Positions 1-8,018 of a stretch of DNA of 64,000 nt are shown one piece after another. The position numbers and the translations under genes were made by a program. The stretch covers positions 173,460 to 237,459 of the forward strand of contig NZ_LMLP01000023.1 in NCBI RefSeq assembly GCF_001421965.1, read 5' to 3'. The stretch is from Sphingomonas sp. Leaf67 (GTDB taxonomy: Bacteria; Pseudomonadota; Alphaproteobacteria; Sphingomonadales; Sphingomonadaceae). Each line of letters starts with the position of its first letter. Within the stretch, counting starts at the first letter, position 1. A model generated the notes under the pieces. The model made no database searches and was not told the origin of the DNA. It saw nothing but the letters and a program-made list of their open reading frames with translations.

Positions 1-190
1 GATGGCGAAACGCTTCGCCACCGACACCGGATCGAAGGTGGTCGATCAGGCGCTGCAGCTGCATGGCGGCTATGGCTATCTGATGGACTATCCGATCGAA
101 CGCTTCTGGCGCGATCTGCGCGTACATTCGATCCTCGAAGGGACGAATCAGGTGATGCGGATGATTATCGGGCGGGAGTTGGTGCGATGA
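1..190 (+). CDS. Acyl-CoA dehydrogenase, C-terminal fragment (cut by window edge)
   Basis: Only the last ~62 residues are present; the reading frame is open to the left edge, so the gene begins outside the window. The visible segment has the C-terminal signature of acyl-CoA dehydrogenases: LHGGYGY followed by ERFWRDLRV and ILEGTNQVMRMIIGREL, which packs against FAD and carries the conserved EGTNQ loop. Its stop overlaps the ATG of the next gene (ATGATG at 187). With the downstream HIBYL-CoA hydrolase, enoyl-CoA hydratase and 3-hydroxyisobutyrate dehydrogenase, it is most likely the isobutyryl-CoA dehydrogenase of valine breakdown. The specific substrate is inferred from context, the family from sequence. 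Confidence 0.9.
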   Translation, partial: MAKRFATDTGSKVVDQALQLHGGYGYLMDYPIERFWRDLRVHSILEGTNQVMRMIIGRELVR

Positions 191-1224
191 TGATCCTCAC
201 CGCTGTCGACGGCCATCTCGGCCGCATCCGGTTGAACCGGCCCAGGGCGCTGCACGCGCTGGACCACGCCATGTGCGAGGCGATGCTTGCCGCGCTCGAA
301 CAGTGGCGCGACGATCCGGCGGTCCACGCCATCCTGATCGACCATGCCGAGGGGCGTGGTTTTTGCGCGGGCGGCGACATTCGCATGATCGCCGACAGCA
401 GCGCGAACGACGGTGTTGCCGCGCGTGCCTTCTTCGCTACCGAATATCGGCTCAACCACCGGCTGTTCACGTATGCCAAACCGACCATCGCGGTGATGGA
501 CGGGGTGACGATGGGGGGTGGCGTCGGCATTTCGCAACCGTGCGATATCCGCATCGCGACCGGGAATACGCGCTTCGCCATGCCGGAGACCGCGATCGGC
601 CTGTTCCCCGATGTCGGGGGCGGCTGGTATCTGTCGCGCCTGCCCGGGCGGATCGGTCAGTATCTGGCGCTGACCGGAGCGCGACTGGACGGGAGCGAGA
701 TGCTGGCGCTGGGGCTGGCGACGCATCTGGTGCCGGCGGCGGCGCTCGACACGATCAAGGCAACGATCGCGGCCGACCCGCTGGCGATCGACGCGATCCT
801 GTCCGGTCATGCCGTCCCGCCCGGCGAAGCGGCGATCCTGACACAGCGTGAGGCGATCGACCGCCTGTTCGCCAGCGACGATTTCGAGGAGATCCTGTCC
901 GCGCTGGAGGCCGACGGCTCCGACTGGGCACAGGCGCAACTGACGACGCTGCGCCAGCGTTCGCCGCTGTCGTGCAAGGTGTCGCTGAAGCTGCTGCTCG
1001 ACGGGGCGACCATGCCGACCTTTGAGGACGAGATGCGGCAGGAATATGCGGTCGTCACCCGCATCGTCCAGCGGCCGGACATCGTCGAGGGTGTCCGGGC
1101 GGTGATTGTCGACAAGGATCACGCGCCGAAATGGGACCCGGCGACGGCCGAGGCGGTCAGCGACCATATGATCGACCGCATCTTCGCGCCGCTGGGTGCA
1201 GCCGACGAATGGCAGCCGCGATGA
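187..1224 (+). CDS. 3-hydroxyisobutyryl-CoA hydrolase (crotonase fold)
   Basis: 345 aa, the length of HIBYL-CoA hydrolases and longer than plain enoyl-CoA hydratases (~260 aa). It hydrolyses 3-hydroxyisobutyryl-CoA to 3-hydroxyisobutyrate, which MmsB downstream can oxidise. Visible motifs are the oxyanion-hole segment GFCAGGDIR (about residues 58-66), the GVTMGGGVGIS loop (106-116) and MPETAIGLFPDVGGGWYLS (132-150). In the last, E134 and D142 are the expected catalytic pair of this subfamily. The gene starts inside the stop of the acyl-CoA dehydrogenase gene, so the two are probably translationally coupled. ATG at 190 is an alternative start. Confidence 0.9.
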   Translation: MMILTAVDGHLGRIRLNRPRALHALDHAMCEAMLAALEQWRDDPAVHAILIDHAEGRGFCAGGDIRMIADSSANDGVAARAFFATEYRLNHRLFTYAKPTIAVMDGVTMGGGVGISQPCDIRIATGNTRFAMPETAIGLFPDVGGGWYLSRLPGRIGQYLALTGARLDGSEMLALGLATHLVPAAALDTIKATIAADPLAIDAILSGHAVPPGEAAILTQREAIDRLFASDDFEEILSALEADGSDWAQAQLTTLRQRSPLSCKVSLKLLLDGATMPTFEDEMRQEYAVVTRIVQRPDIVEGVRAVIVDKDHAPKWDPATAEAVSDHMIDRIFAPLGAADEWQPR

Positions 1225-1347
1225 CCTTTCCCGTCATTCCGGCGAAGGCCGGAATCCACTGTGTCGGGGGGCGTCGGCTCTATCGCCGACGTTTCGTGTC
1301 CATGGATTCCGGCTTGCGCCGGAATGACGAATTACGCTGGAGTTTCC
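1225..1347. repeat. Palindromic intergenic repeat (REP-like) inside the valine operon
   Basis: Two inverted arms lie between the hydrolase and hydratase genes. The left arm reads GTCATTCCGGCGAAGGCCGG from about 1230 and the right arm CCGGCTTGCGCCGGAATGAC ends near 1328. The arms can fold on each other and each contains its own GC-rich hairpin. No coding frame is convincing here. The ATG of the next gene follows directly (1348). Confidence 0.75.
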
Positions 1348-2124
1348 ATGTCTACGTATGAAACCATTATCGTCGAGCGCCGCGACGCGGTGACGCTGGT
1401 CACGCTCAACCGGCCGCAGGCGCTGAACGCGCTCAATGCGCAGATCCTGACCGAACTGCTCGATGCGATGCGGGCGTTCGACGCGGACCCGTCCCAAGGC
1501 TGCGCGGTCATCACCGGATCGGCCAAGGCGTTCGCCGCCGGGGCGGATATCAAGGAGATGCAGGAAATGGATTTCGCGGCCATGTATGGCGGCGACCATT
1601 TCAGCGGCTGGGACGCGTTCACCCGCACCCGCAAGCCGATCATCGCCGCCGTCGCCGGCTTCGCGCTGGGTGGCGGGTGCGAGCTGGCGATGATGTGCGA
1701 CTTCATCCTTGCCGCCGATACCGCGAAATTCGGCCAGCCCGAGATCAAGTTGGGCGTCACCCCCGGCATGGGCGGGTCGCAGCGGCTGGCGCGCGCGGTG
1801 GGGAAGGCCAAGGCGATGGAGATGTGCCTGACCGGCCGGATGATCGGCGCGGAGGAAGCGGAGCGCTGCGGTCTGGTCGCGCGGATCGTGCCCGCCGACG
1901 ACCTCGTTGAGGACGCGGTGAAGACCGCACAGGCCATCGCCGCCATGGCGCCACTGGCGGTCAAGGCGAACAAGGAAATGGTCAACGCCGCGTTCGACAT
2001 GACGTTGACGCAGGGGGTCCAGTTTGAACGCCGGCTGTTCCACGGCCTGTTCGGGACGGCCGACCAGAAGGAAGGCATGACCGCCTTCGTCGAGAAGCGT
2101 CCCGGCAACTGGACGGGGCGGTAG
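1348..2124 (+). CDS. Enoyl-CoA hydratase
   Basis: 258 aa, typical length for the crotonase family. It adds water to 2-enoyl-CoA, here probably methacrylyl-CoA in valine degradation. The key segment ALGGGCELAMMCD has E112, and FGQPEIKLGV has E132; these match the two catalytic glutamates of classical enoyl-CoA hydratase, so it is a genuine hydratase rather than an inactive relative. AFAAGADIKEM (61-71) forms the oxyanion-hole loop. An in-frame start lies upstream at 1261, but that extension reads through the palindromic repeat, so the ATG at 1348 is chosen. Confidence 0.93.
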   Translation: MSTYETIIVERRDAVTLVTLNRPQALNALNAQILTELLDAMRAFDADPSQGCAVITGSAKAFAAGADIKEMQEMDFAAMYGGDHFSGWDAFTRTRKPIIAAVAGFALGGGCELAMMCDFILAADTAKFGQPEIKLGVTPGMGGSQRLARAVGKAKAMEMCLTGRMIGAEEAERCGLVARIVPADDLVEDAVKTAQAIAAMAPLAVKANKEMVNAAFDMTLTQGVQFERRLFHGLFGTADQKEGMTAFVEKRPGNWTGR

Positions 2125-2135
2125 GAGAAACCAGC

Positions 2136-3011
2136 ATGGCACGGATCGGATTCATCGGCCTCGGCAATATGGGCGGCGGCATGGCGGCCAATCTGGCGAA
2201 GGCGGGGCATGATGTCCGTGCCTTCGACCTGTCGGGCGATGCGCTGGCCCGGGCGAAGGCCACGGGCTGCCTGCCCGTTGCCGATGCTGCCGAGGCGGCG
2301 GAAGGGGCGCAGGCGGTGGTGACGATGCTGCCCGCCGGTGCCCATGTCGCGCAGATCTATGCCGACGCGCTGTTCGATGCGGTCGATACCGGTGCGGTGC
2401 TGATCGATTGTTCGACGATCGACGTCGACACCGCCCGTCAGGTCGCCGAGGCGGCCCGCGCGAAGGGCTTGCAGGCGGTCGACGCGCCGGTATCGGGCGG
2501 CATCGCCGCGGCGAATGCGGGCGCGCTGACCTTCATGGTCGGCGGCAGCCCGGCGGCATTCGCCAGGGCCGCGCCGTTCCTGAAGGACATGGGCAAGGCG
2601 GTAATCCATGCCGGCGCGAACGGCGCGGGACAGGCAGCGAAGATGTGCAACAACATGCTTCTCGGCGCGTCGATGATCGCGACGTGCGAAGCGTTCGCGC
2701 TGGCCGAGAAACTGGGGCTGGATGCGCAGACCTTCTACGATATTTCCTCGGTCAGTTCGGGCCAGTGCTGGTCGATGACCAGCTATTGCCCGGTGGCGGG
2801 CGTCGGCCCCGAAACGCCCGCCGATCGGGGATTTCAGGGTGGGTTCGCCGCCGCGCTGATGCTGAAGGACCTGCGCCTCGCCATGCAGGCAGCGGCCGGG
2901 GCAGGAGCCGACACGCCGATGGGCGCGCGCGCCGCCGAGCTTTACGCGCGCTTCGTCGAGGATGGCCATGCCGCGACCGATTTCTCCGGCATCATCCAGA
3001 CGCTGCGGTAG
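2136..3011 (+). CDS. mmsB: 3-hydroxyisobutyrate dehydrogenase
   Basis: 291 aa beta-hydroxyacid dehydrogenase. The N-terminal Rossmann motif GLGNMGGGMA (8-17) binds NAD, DAPVSGG (116-122) is the substrate-binding signature, and GAGQAAKMCNN contains the catalytic lysine K169. It oxidises 3-hydroxyisobutyrate to methylmalonate semialdehyde, the step after the hydrolase two genes upstream. An AGGAG-type ribosome site (TAGGAG) precedes the ATG. It is the last gene of the valine cluster in this window; methylmalonate-semialdehyde dehydrogenase is not seen and may lie upstream. Confidence 0.94.
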   Translation: MARIGFIGLGNMGGGMAANLAKAGHDVRAFDLSGDALARAKATGCLPVADAAEAAEGAQAVVTMLPAGAHVAQIYADALFDAVDTGAVLIDCSTIDVDTARQVAEAARAKGLQAVDAPVSGGIAAANAGALTFMVGGSPAAFARAAPFLKDMGKAVIHAGANGAGQAAKMCNNMLLGASMIATCEAFALAEKLGLDAQTFYDISSVSSGQCWSMTSYCPVAGVGPETPADRGFQGGFAAALMLKDLRLAMQAAAGAGADTPMGARAAELYARFVEDGHAATDFSGIIQTLR

Positions 3012-3062
3012 CAGCGGCTTGACGGGCGCGCGCCGATCCGCTTGGAACGCAGCCTCCTCCAC

Positions 3063-3148
3063 GCGGACGTGGCGAAATCGGTAGACGCAGCGGACTTAAA
3101 ATCCGCTTCCCATCGGGAGTGCGGGTTCAAGTCCCGCCGTCCGTACCA
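3063..3148 (+). tRNA. tRNA-Leu (UAA)
   Basis: An 86-nt tRNA with encoded CCA. Acceptor stem GCGGACG pairs with CGTCCGT, the discriminator is A3145 and CCA is 3146-3148. The anticodon loop CTTAAAA carries TAA at 3097-3099 on the stem GCGGA/TCCGC. The long variable arm (around TTCCCATCGGGA) is the class II form expected for leucine. The T arm is GCGGGTTCAAGTCCCGC. Confidence 0.97.
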
Positions 3149-3190
3149 CGGGCTGGCCGCCGCCACGCCTTTCATGGCATGGAGCGACGC

Positions 3191-4582
3191 ATGACCCGCT
3201 TGCTGTTTCTTGGCCCCCTGTTGCTGACGCTGGCCGCATGCGACCGGGGGGCGGACGAGCGGCCGGTGGAGGTCGATGCGATCGAGCGGGACGGCAACGG
3301 CAATACCGAACGCGTCCTGCTGCGCAGTGCGCTGGCACAGGGGCTGGTACGGTTCGACGCGGCCGGGCAGGTCGAACCGGCGATCGCCGAACGCTGGAAC
3401 ATGGTCGATGACGGGCGCAGCTATATCTTTCGACTGGGTACGGCGACGTGGAGCGACGGGCGACCGGTCACCGCCGATCAGGTCGTCACCGCACTGCGTC
3501 GCGCGGTGCGGATCGAGGCCGGGCACCGGCTGACCCCGTTCCTGCGCTCGATCGACGAGATCGTGGCGATGACGCCGCAGGTCATCGAGATCCGGCTGAA
3601 ACGACCGAATACCGAGCTGCTGACCCTGCTGGCGCAACCCGAACTGGCGGTGCGGCATGGTGCGCAGGGCAGCGGGCCGATGCGGCGGCTGCTGGGGGAG
3701 GGCGTGCGGCTGCGCGCGCCGATGGATTCGGACGCACCGGCACCGGTTCCCGCCGACGAGGTGCGGCTGAACGGTGCGCGCGCGGCACTGGCCGTGGCGC
3801 GGTTCGGGGCGAAGCGCAGCGATCTCGTGCTGGGGGGCATGCTGGCCGACTGGCCGATCGTCGCCGCGGCCGGGCTGCGGACGACGGACATTCGCGTCGA
3901 TCCGGCGCGCGGGCTGTTCGGTTTCGCCTTTGTCGGGCGCGATGGGTTTCTTGCCGCGCCGCTGAACCGGGCGGCGGTGGCCATGGCGATCCAGACCGGC
4001 AATCTGCCCGCCGCGATCGATGGCGGCTGGGCCAGCATCGACACCATCCTGCCCGAAGCGTTCGATTCGGCCAGCGACCCGGCGCTGCCGCCGTGGCGCA
4101 AGCTGACCGAGGACCAGCGCTGGCAGACCGCGCGGGCGCAGGTCGCGGCGTGGGGCCGACCGGTGACGGTGCGGGTCGCGCTGCCCGATGGTCCCGGCGC
4201 GACGTTGTTGTGGGGACGGATGGCCGCGGCACTGGCGCGGATCGGGATACGCGGGCAGCGGGTCGCGATCGATGCGCCCGCCGACCTGATGCTGATCGAC
4301 CGGGTCGCCCCCTATGACAGTGCGCGCTGGTATCTGGCGACGGCGTGCCGGGGTTGCGCGATGGATGCGATGACGCTGATCGCGGCGGCACGTGATGCGA
4401 CGTCATTGCCCGAACGGGCGCAGCGGCTGGCGGCGGCGGATGCGGCGCTGGCGGCCGATGTCGCGTTCGTGTCCGTTGCGCGGCCGTGGCGCTGGTCGCT
4501 GGTCGCGCCGCGCCTGCGCGGGTTCCAGATCAATCCGCGCGCGGTCCATCCGTTGAACCACCTGCGTGGCGATACCAAATAG
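3191..4582 (+). CDS. Peptide-type ABC transporter substrate-binding lipoprotein (SBP family 5)
   Basis: 463 aa. The N-terminus MTRLLFLGPLLLTLAAC is a lipoprotein signal with lipobox LAAC (lipidated Cys17). The mature part resembles the extracellular solute-binding family 5 (OppA/DppA): an early segment ALAQGLVRFDAAGQVEPAIAERWN, then YIFRLGTATWSDGRPVTADQV, the usual family signature. No permease or ATPase genes are adjacent, and the protein is shorter than a typical OppA (~530 aa), so it may serve a distant transporter or act in sensing. An in-frame ATG at 3119 lies inside the tRNA and is rejected. The family is clear; the ligand is unknown. Confidence 0.8.
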   Translation: MTRLLFLGPLLLTLAACDRGADERPVEVDAIERDGNGNTERVLLRSALAQGLVRFDAAGQVEPAIAERWNMVDDGRSYIFRLGTATWSDGRPVTADQVVTALRRAVRIEAGHRLTPFLRSIDEIVAMTPQVIEIRLKRPNTELLTLLAQPELAVRHGAQGSGPMRRLLGEGVRLRAPMDSDAPAPVPADEVRLNGARAALAVARFGAKRSDLVLGGMLADWPIVAAAGLRTTDIRVDPARGLFGFAFVGRDGFLAAPLNRAAVAMAIQTGNLPAAIDGGWASIDTILPEAFDSASDPALPPWRKLTEDQRWQTARAQVAAWGRPVTVRVALPDGPGATLLWGRMAAALARIGIRGQRVAIDAPADLMLIDRVAPYDSARWYLATACRGCAMDAMTLIAAARDATSLPERAQRLAAADAALAADVAFVSVARPWRWSLVAPRLRGFQINPRAVHPLNHLRGDTK

Positions 4583-4587
4583 GGGGC

Positions 4588-5013
4588 ATGGCAAAGCCGA
4601 CCCGCATCTCCCCCGAACTGTTCGAGCAGATCGCCGGACATCTCGACCGTGATCCTGCCGCCGTGCGCCGTCGCGTGGTGGCGATCGAGCGACTGATGGA
4701 ACGGTCGATGACCATTCCCGGCATCAACCGTCCGGTGGGCCTCGATTTCCTGCTGAACTTCATCCCCGTCGTCGGCAGCTTCATCGGCGCGGCAATGGGC
4801 AGCTATATGCTGTGGGAAGCGCGCAACCTTGGCATGTCGCGGTGGCAGATGGCGCGTATGGCGGGCAATGTCGGCACCGATTGGGCGCTGGGTCTGATCC
4901 CGATCGTCGGGGCGGTGCCCGATTTCTTCTTCCGGTCGAACACCCGCAACCTGCGGATCATCCGCAAGCATCTCGACCGCCACCATCCCGCGACGGCGAC
5001 GGTCGAGCTCTGA
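4588..5013 (+). CDS. DUF4112 domain protein
   Basis: 141 aa with two hydrophobic stretches (about residues 47-70 and 88-112). It has the DUF4112 pattern: a short helical N-terminus, PGINRPVGLDFLLNFIPVVGSFIGA, then GLIPIVGAVPDFFFRSN. The family is common in proteobacteria and has no assigned function; membrane association is likely. It starts 5 nt after the lipoprotein gene stop behind AGGGGG. Its stop codon directly abuts the stop of the convergent RNase T2 gene, so the two transcripts have no spacer. Confidence 0.8.
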   Translation: MAKPTRISPELFEQIAGHLDRDPAAVRRRVVAIERLMERSMTIPGINRPVGLDFLLNFIPVVGSFIGAAMGSYMLWEARNLGMSRWQMARMAGNVGTDWALGLIPIVGAVPDFFFRSNTRNLRIIRKHLDRHHPATATVEL

Positions 5014-5733
5014 TTACGCCGCCTGACGTCCGCCGCGCCAGATCTTGATCCGGGTGCCGGGCGTCACGCCACCCTGCCGCGCGGGGCAGGCGGTGTAACG
5101 ACGACGCTGGTCGAGACAGAGCCAGACTTCGTCCAGCCAGCCGCGTTTATTGGTGGTGATCCGCATCGATTGCGGGGTGATGCCCGGATTGACGCGGGCG
5201 ATGGCGGCTGCGAGCTGGCCGGCGGTCAGACTGGGGCGACGCGACAGCGCCATCATGTCCGGAAAGCGCAGTTTCCGGAACAGGGTGCGCGATTCGTCGA
5301 AATAGGCCGCTGGCGACACGCCCATGCAGGTGCCATGCTTGGCATATTCGTGCTGGAGCAATTGCGCCGAAGGGGTGACGCAGAGGTTCCTGGCGATCAC
5401 CGCCGGCGGCAGGATCGGCGTCGAGGTGCAATATTGCGGCCAGTCCTTGCCCTCGCCATCGGGCCACAGGCCGTGCAGCGTGAAGCCGAAGCGGTTGCTG
5501 CCGCCGCACTGGAATGCGTTGCGCGGGTCGTCGGCGCGCGTCCGGCAAAATTCGGGGCTCCATGTGATCGCCAGCGTATAGCTGCCGATCGGAAGCACTC
5601 GGCGCGGCTGCGACGGGCTGGGCAGGTCGGGGCGCGGGCGTTCGATCTGTGACGGGACCGAGCATTGCAGCGTTTGTGCCTGACCGGCGGCGGGTAGCAG
5701 CAGGGCGGCGAGGGTGAGGGCGATTCGCTTCAT
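5014..5733 (-). CDS. Secreted ribonuclease T2
   Basis: 239 aa with a cleavable signal peptide (residues 1-19, ending AGQA). Both catalytic segments of the T2 family are present: CAS I FTLHGLWPDG with His87 and CAS II HEYAKHGTC with H128, E129, K132 and H133. Several cysteines (Cys63, 76, 102, 118, 136) fit the conserved disulphides. It should cleave single-stranded RNA through a 2',3'-cyclic intermediate in the periplasm or outside the cell. Its ATG overlaps the stop of the upstream membrane-protein gene (ATGA, 5730-5733), so they form an operon. Confidence 0.92.
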   Translation of the reverse strand: MKRIALTLAALLLPAAGQAQTLQCSVPSQIERPRPDLPSPSQPRRVLPIGSYTLAITWSPEFCRTRADDPRNAFQCGGSNRFGFTLHGLWPDGEGKDWPQYCTSTPILPPAVIARNLCVTPSAQLLQHEYAKHGTCMGVSPAAYFDESRTLFRKLRFPDMMALSRRPSLTAGQLAAAIARVNPGITPQSMRITTNKRGWLDEVWLCLDQRRRYTACPARQGGVTPGTRIKIWRGGRQAA

Positions 5734-6164
5734 GCGTCGTCCTCCACGGGTTCGAACGGCGTGAACCATGCGGCGGCGTCGGGGCGGAACAGGAAGAAGG
5801 TCGCTGCCGCCTGCAACGCGACCGCGACGAGGCGAATGATCCCGCCGGCGTCGAGAATGACCGCACCACCGCCGAGCCCAAGGAGCAGGCTGCCGACCGA
5901 GAAGGCGGTGAAGACCGCCACAATCCAGCGCGCGACGTTGCTGGCGCGCTTTGCCGCGAGGAACCACAGCAGCAGCGCGATCAGCACGCCGGTCGCGATC
6001 ATGCCGCCGGCGGCTACCGCCGCTCCCGAGCCGAGCGCCGCCGTTTGCGGGTTTTCGGTCAGGCGGGCCATCGTCACCGGCCATTCGATGACATTGCCGA
6101 TCAGGCCGGCGACGATCGAGGCGAGGTAGAGCCGGTCGAACCGGACGATCGAGCTTGGACGCAT
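5730..6164 (-). CDS. Small four-helix membrane protein, unknown function
   Basis: 144 aa with four hydrophobic segments (about 11-30, 46-70, 80-100 and 106-124) and a short acidic C-terminus (EPVEDDA). I do not recognise a specific family. It is the first gene of a two-gene unit with RNase T2 (4-nt overlap) and lies 31 nt downstream of nadC on the same strand, so the three may be cotranscribed. A cytoplasmic-membrane location is inferred from hydrophobicity. Confidence 0.7.
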   Translation of the reverse strand: MRPSSIVRFDRLYLASIVAGLIGNVIEWPVTMARLTENPQTAALGSGAAVAAGGMIATGVLIALLLWFLAAKRASNVARWIVAVFTAFSVGSLLLGLGGGAVILDAGGIIRLVAVALQAAATFFLFRPDAAAWFTPFEPVEDDA

Positions 6165-6195
6165 GGAGTTCCCTCTGTGGAGCGCTGTCCGGTGG

Positions 6196-7038
6196 TTATG
6201 CGGCGTCGAGGGTGAAATCCAGCCCGATATCGGCGGCGGGCGCCGACTGGGTAAGGCGGCCGACGCTGATAAAGGTCACGCCGGTTTCGGCGATGGCGCG
6301 GATCGTGTCGAGATTCACGCCGCCCGACGCCTCGGCGGGGACGCAACCGGCGATCATCGCCACCGCTTCGCGCAGGGTCGGCGGGGTCATGTTGTCGAGC
6401 AGCAGGTGCGTCGCGCCGGCGGTCAGCGCGGGTTCGATCTGGTCGAGCGAATCGATCTCGACGATGATCCGCTCGATGCCGGCCGCCTTCGCGCGGGCGG
6501 TGGCTTCGCCGACCGATCCGGCGACGGCGACGTGATTGTCCTTGATCATCGCCGCGTCCCACAGGCCCATGCGGTGATTCATCGCGCCGCCCATGCGGGT
6601 CGCGTATTTTTCGAGGATGCGCAGGCCGGGGATCGTCTTGCGCGTGTCGAGCAGCGTCGCGCCGGTGCCGGCGATTTCGGCGACATAGCGGGCGGTGAGG
6701 GTGGCGATGCCCGACAGGTGCTGGACGGTGTTCAGCGCCGAGCGTTCGGCGGTCAGCAGCGCACGGGCATTGCCGCGCAGGCGGAGCAGCGCGGTGCCGG
6801 CGGCGACGCGGTCGCCGTCACTCACCAGCGGTTCCAGAACGACATGTGGGTCGAGATGGCGGAAGAAGGCGGCGGCGAGGTCGAGTCCGGCGACGGTGAT
6901 CGCGTCGCGGCTGTCCATCACGCCGGTGAAGACCGCGTCGGCGGGGATGACGGCGGCGGCGGTGATGTCGCCCGCCTCTCCCATATCCTCGGACAGGGTG
7001 GCGGCGACGAAGGCGGGGAGGTCGAAACCGGGGAGCAT
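6196..7038 (-). CDS. nadC: Nicotinate-nucleotide pyrophosphorylase (quinolinate phosphoribosyltransferase)
   Basis: 280 aa, the standard size. It converts quinolinate and PRPP to nicotinate mononucleotide in de novo NAD synthesis. The signature LLDTRKTIPGLR (129-140, with R133 and K134) and the following GGAMNHRMGLWDAAMIKDNH bind quinolinate and PRPP phosphates. The N-terminal EDMGEAGDIT is also typical. nadA and nadB are not nearby. It is transcribed divergently from the sugar block that starts at 7251. Confidence 0.95.
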   Translation of the reverse strand: MLPGFDLPAFVAATLSEDMGEAGDITAAAVIPADAVFTGVMDSRDAITVAGLDLAAAFFRHLDPHVVLEPLVSDGDRVAAGTALLRLRGNARALLTAERSALNTVQHLSGIATLTARYVAEIAGTGATLLDTRKTIPGLRILEKYATRMGGAMNHRMGLWDAAMIKDNHVAVAGSVGEATARAKAAGIERIIVEIDSLDQIEPALTAGATHLLLDNMTPPTLREAVAMIAGCVPAEASGGVNLDTIRAIAETGVTFISVGRLTQSAPAADIGLDFTLDAA

Positions 7039-7164
7039 GGCATTGTCCGAAAGGGGGAAGTTGCAGCGGCTATAGGGCGGGGGGCGAAGTTGGTGAAGGT
7101 GACACGTGGTCGACGTCGCGGAGCGTCTCCCCCGGATCGCGAAAAGCGCCTGCGGCTCGCCAGT

Positions 7165-7174
7165 ATGACGTCAT
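7165..7174. promoter_or_regulatory. Candidate operator, palindrome ATGACGTCAT
   Basis: A perfect 10-bp palindrome sits in the 212-nt divergent gap between nadC (-) and the SDR gene (+), 76 nt before the SDR start. Palindromes of this type are often bound by dimeric regulators, but no regulator gene is adjacent. The assignment is a guess from position and symmetry only. Confidence 0.3.
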
Positions 7175-7250
7175 CCAAAGGTGTAGGAAAGTTCATGAAG
7201 CCAAGCGCCGCGCCGATCGTTTCCCTGCCCGAACGAAATCGGAGGTCGGC

Positions 7251-8018
7251 GTGGGCGGACGAACAATAGTGGTAACGGGCGCGGAATCCGGGATCGGCGC
7301 GGCCTGTGCGGCGGCATTCGGACGCGAGGGCGACCGGGTGGCGATCCTGTATCATTCGGACCGGGACGGAGCGGAAAACAGCGCGCAGACGGTCCGCGAC
7401 GCGGGTGGCGAAGCGGTCACCATCCAGGCCGATGTTGACGGCGAGGCGTCGGTCGACGCCGCCTTCGCACGGGTCGAGGCGGCATGGGGGCCGGCGGACG
7501 TGCTGGTCAATTCGGCCGGGCTGAACATGACGGGGGTCAAGGTCCGCGACATGGCGCTGGACCAGTGGCGGCGGCTGATCGACACCGACCTGACGGGAGC
7601 GTTCCTGACGTCGCGCCGGTTCCTGACCGGACGCGGCGACAAGAGCGGCGACGCGACGATCCTGCACATCTCGTCGATCCATGCCTATGCGGTGCGCGCG
7701 GGCGGGGCGGATTATTGCGCGGCGAAGGGCGGGCTGACCAACCTGATGGAAACGCTGGCGATCGAAGAGGCGGCGCGGGGCATCCGCGTCAACGCGATCG
7801 AGCCGGGCATGATCCTGACGCCGATGAACGCCCGCGCCCAGAGCGATGCCGCCTATCGCCAGGCGCTGGAGCAGAATATCCCGATGCAACGCGCGGGGCA
7901 GCCCGAGGAGGTCGCCGATCTGGCGGTGTTCCTCGCGAGCGACCGGGCGCGCTACATCACCGGGGCGCGGATCGTGATCGATGGCGGACTGTCGCTGATG
8001 CAGGCGGTCGGCGCATGA
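7251..8018 (+). CDS. SDR-family oxidoreductase, probably sugar or aldonate dehydrogenase
   Basis: 255 aa classical short-chain dehydrogenase: TGAESGIG (9-16) cofactor loop, NSAG (87-90), catalytic S141/S142, Y155 and K159. The start is GTG at 7251 with GGAGG beginning at 7241. It resembles glucose-1-dehydrogenase-like SDRs. Because L-fuconate dehydratase lies 1.6 kb downstream on the same strand, oxidation of L-fucose or of 2-keto-3-deoxy-L-fuconate is a reasonable guess, but the sequence does not settle the substrate. The stop overlaps the next ATG (ATGA), showing an operon with the glycosidase-like gene. Confidence 0.85.
   Translation: MGGRTIVVTGAESGIGAACAAAFGREGDRVAILYHSDRDGAENSAQTVRDAGGEAVTIQADVDGEASVDAAFARVEAAWGPADVLVNSAGLNMTGVKVRDMALDQWRRLIDTDLTGAFLTSRRFLTGRGDKSGDATILHISSIHAYAVRAGGADYCAAKGGLTNLMETLAIEEAARGIRVNAIEPGMILTPMNARAQSDAAYRQALEQNIPMQRAGQPEEVADLAVFLASDRARYITGARIVIDGGLSLMQAVGA

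Noticed and set aside
7251..8018. Naming the SDR an L-fucose dehydrogenase
   Set aside because: Context with FucD is suggestive, but SDRs cannot be assigned to a substrate by motif alone.
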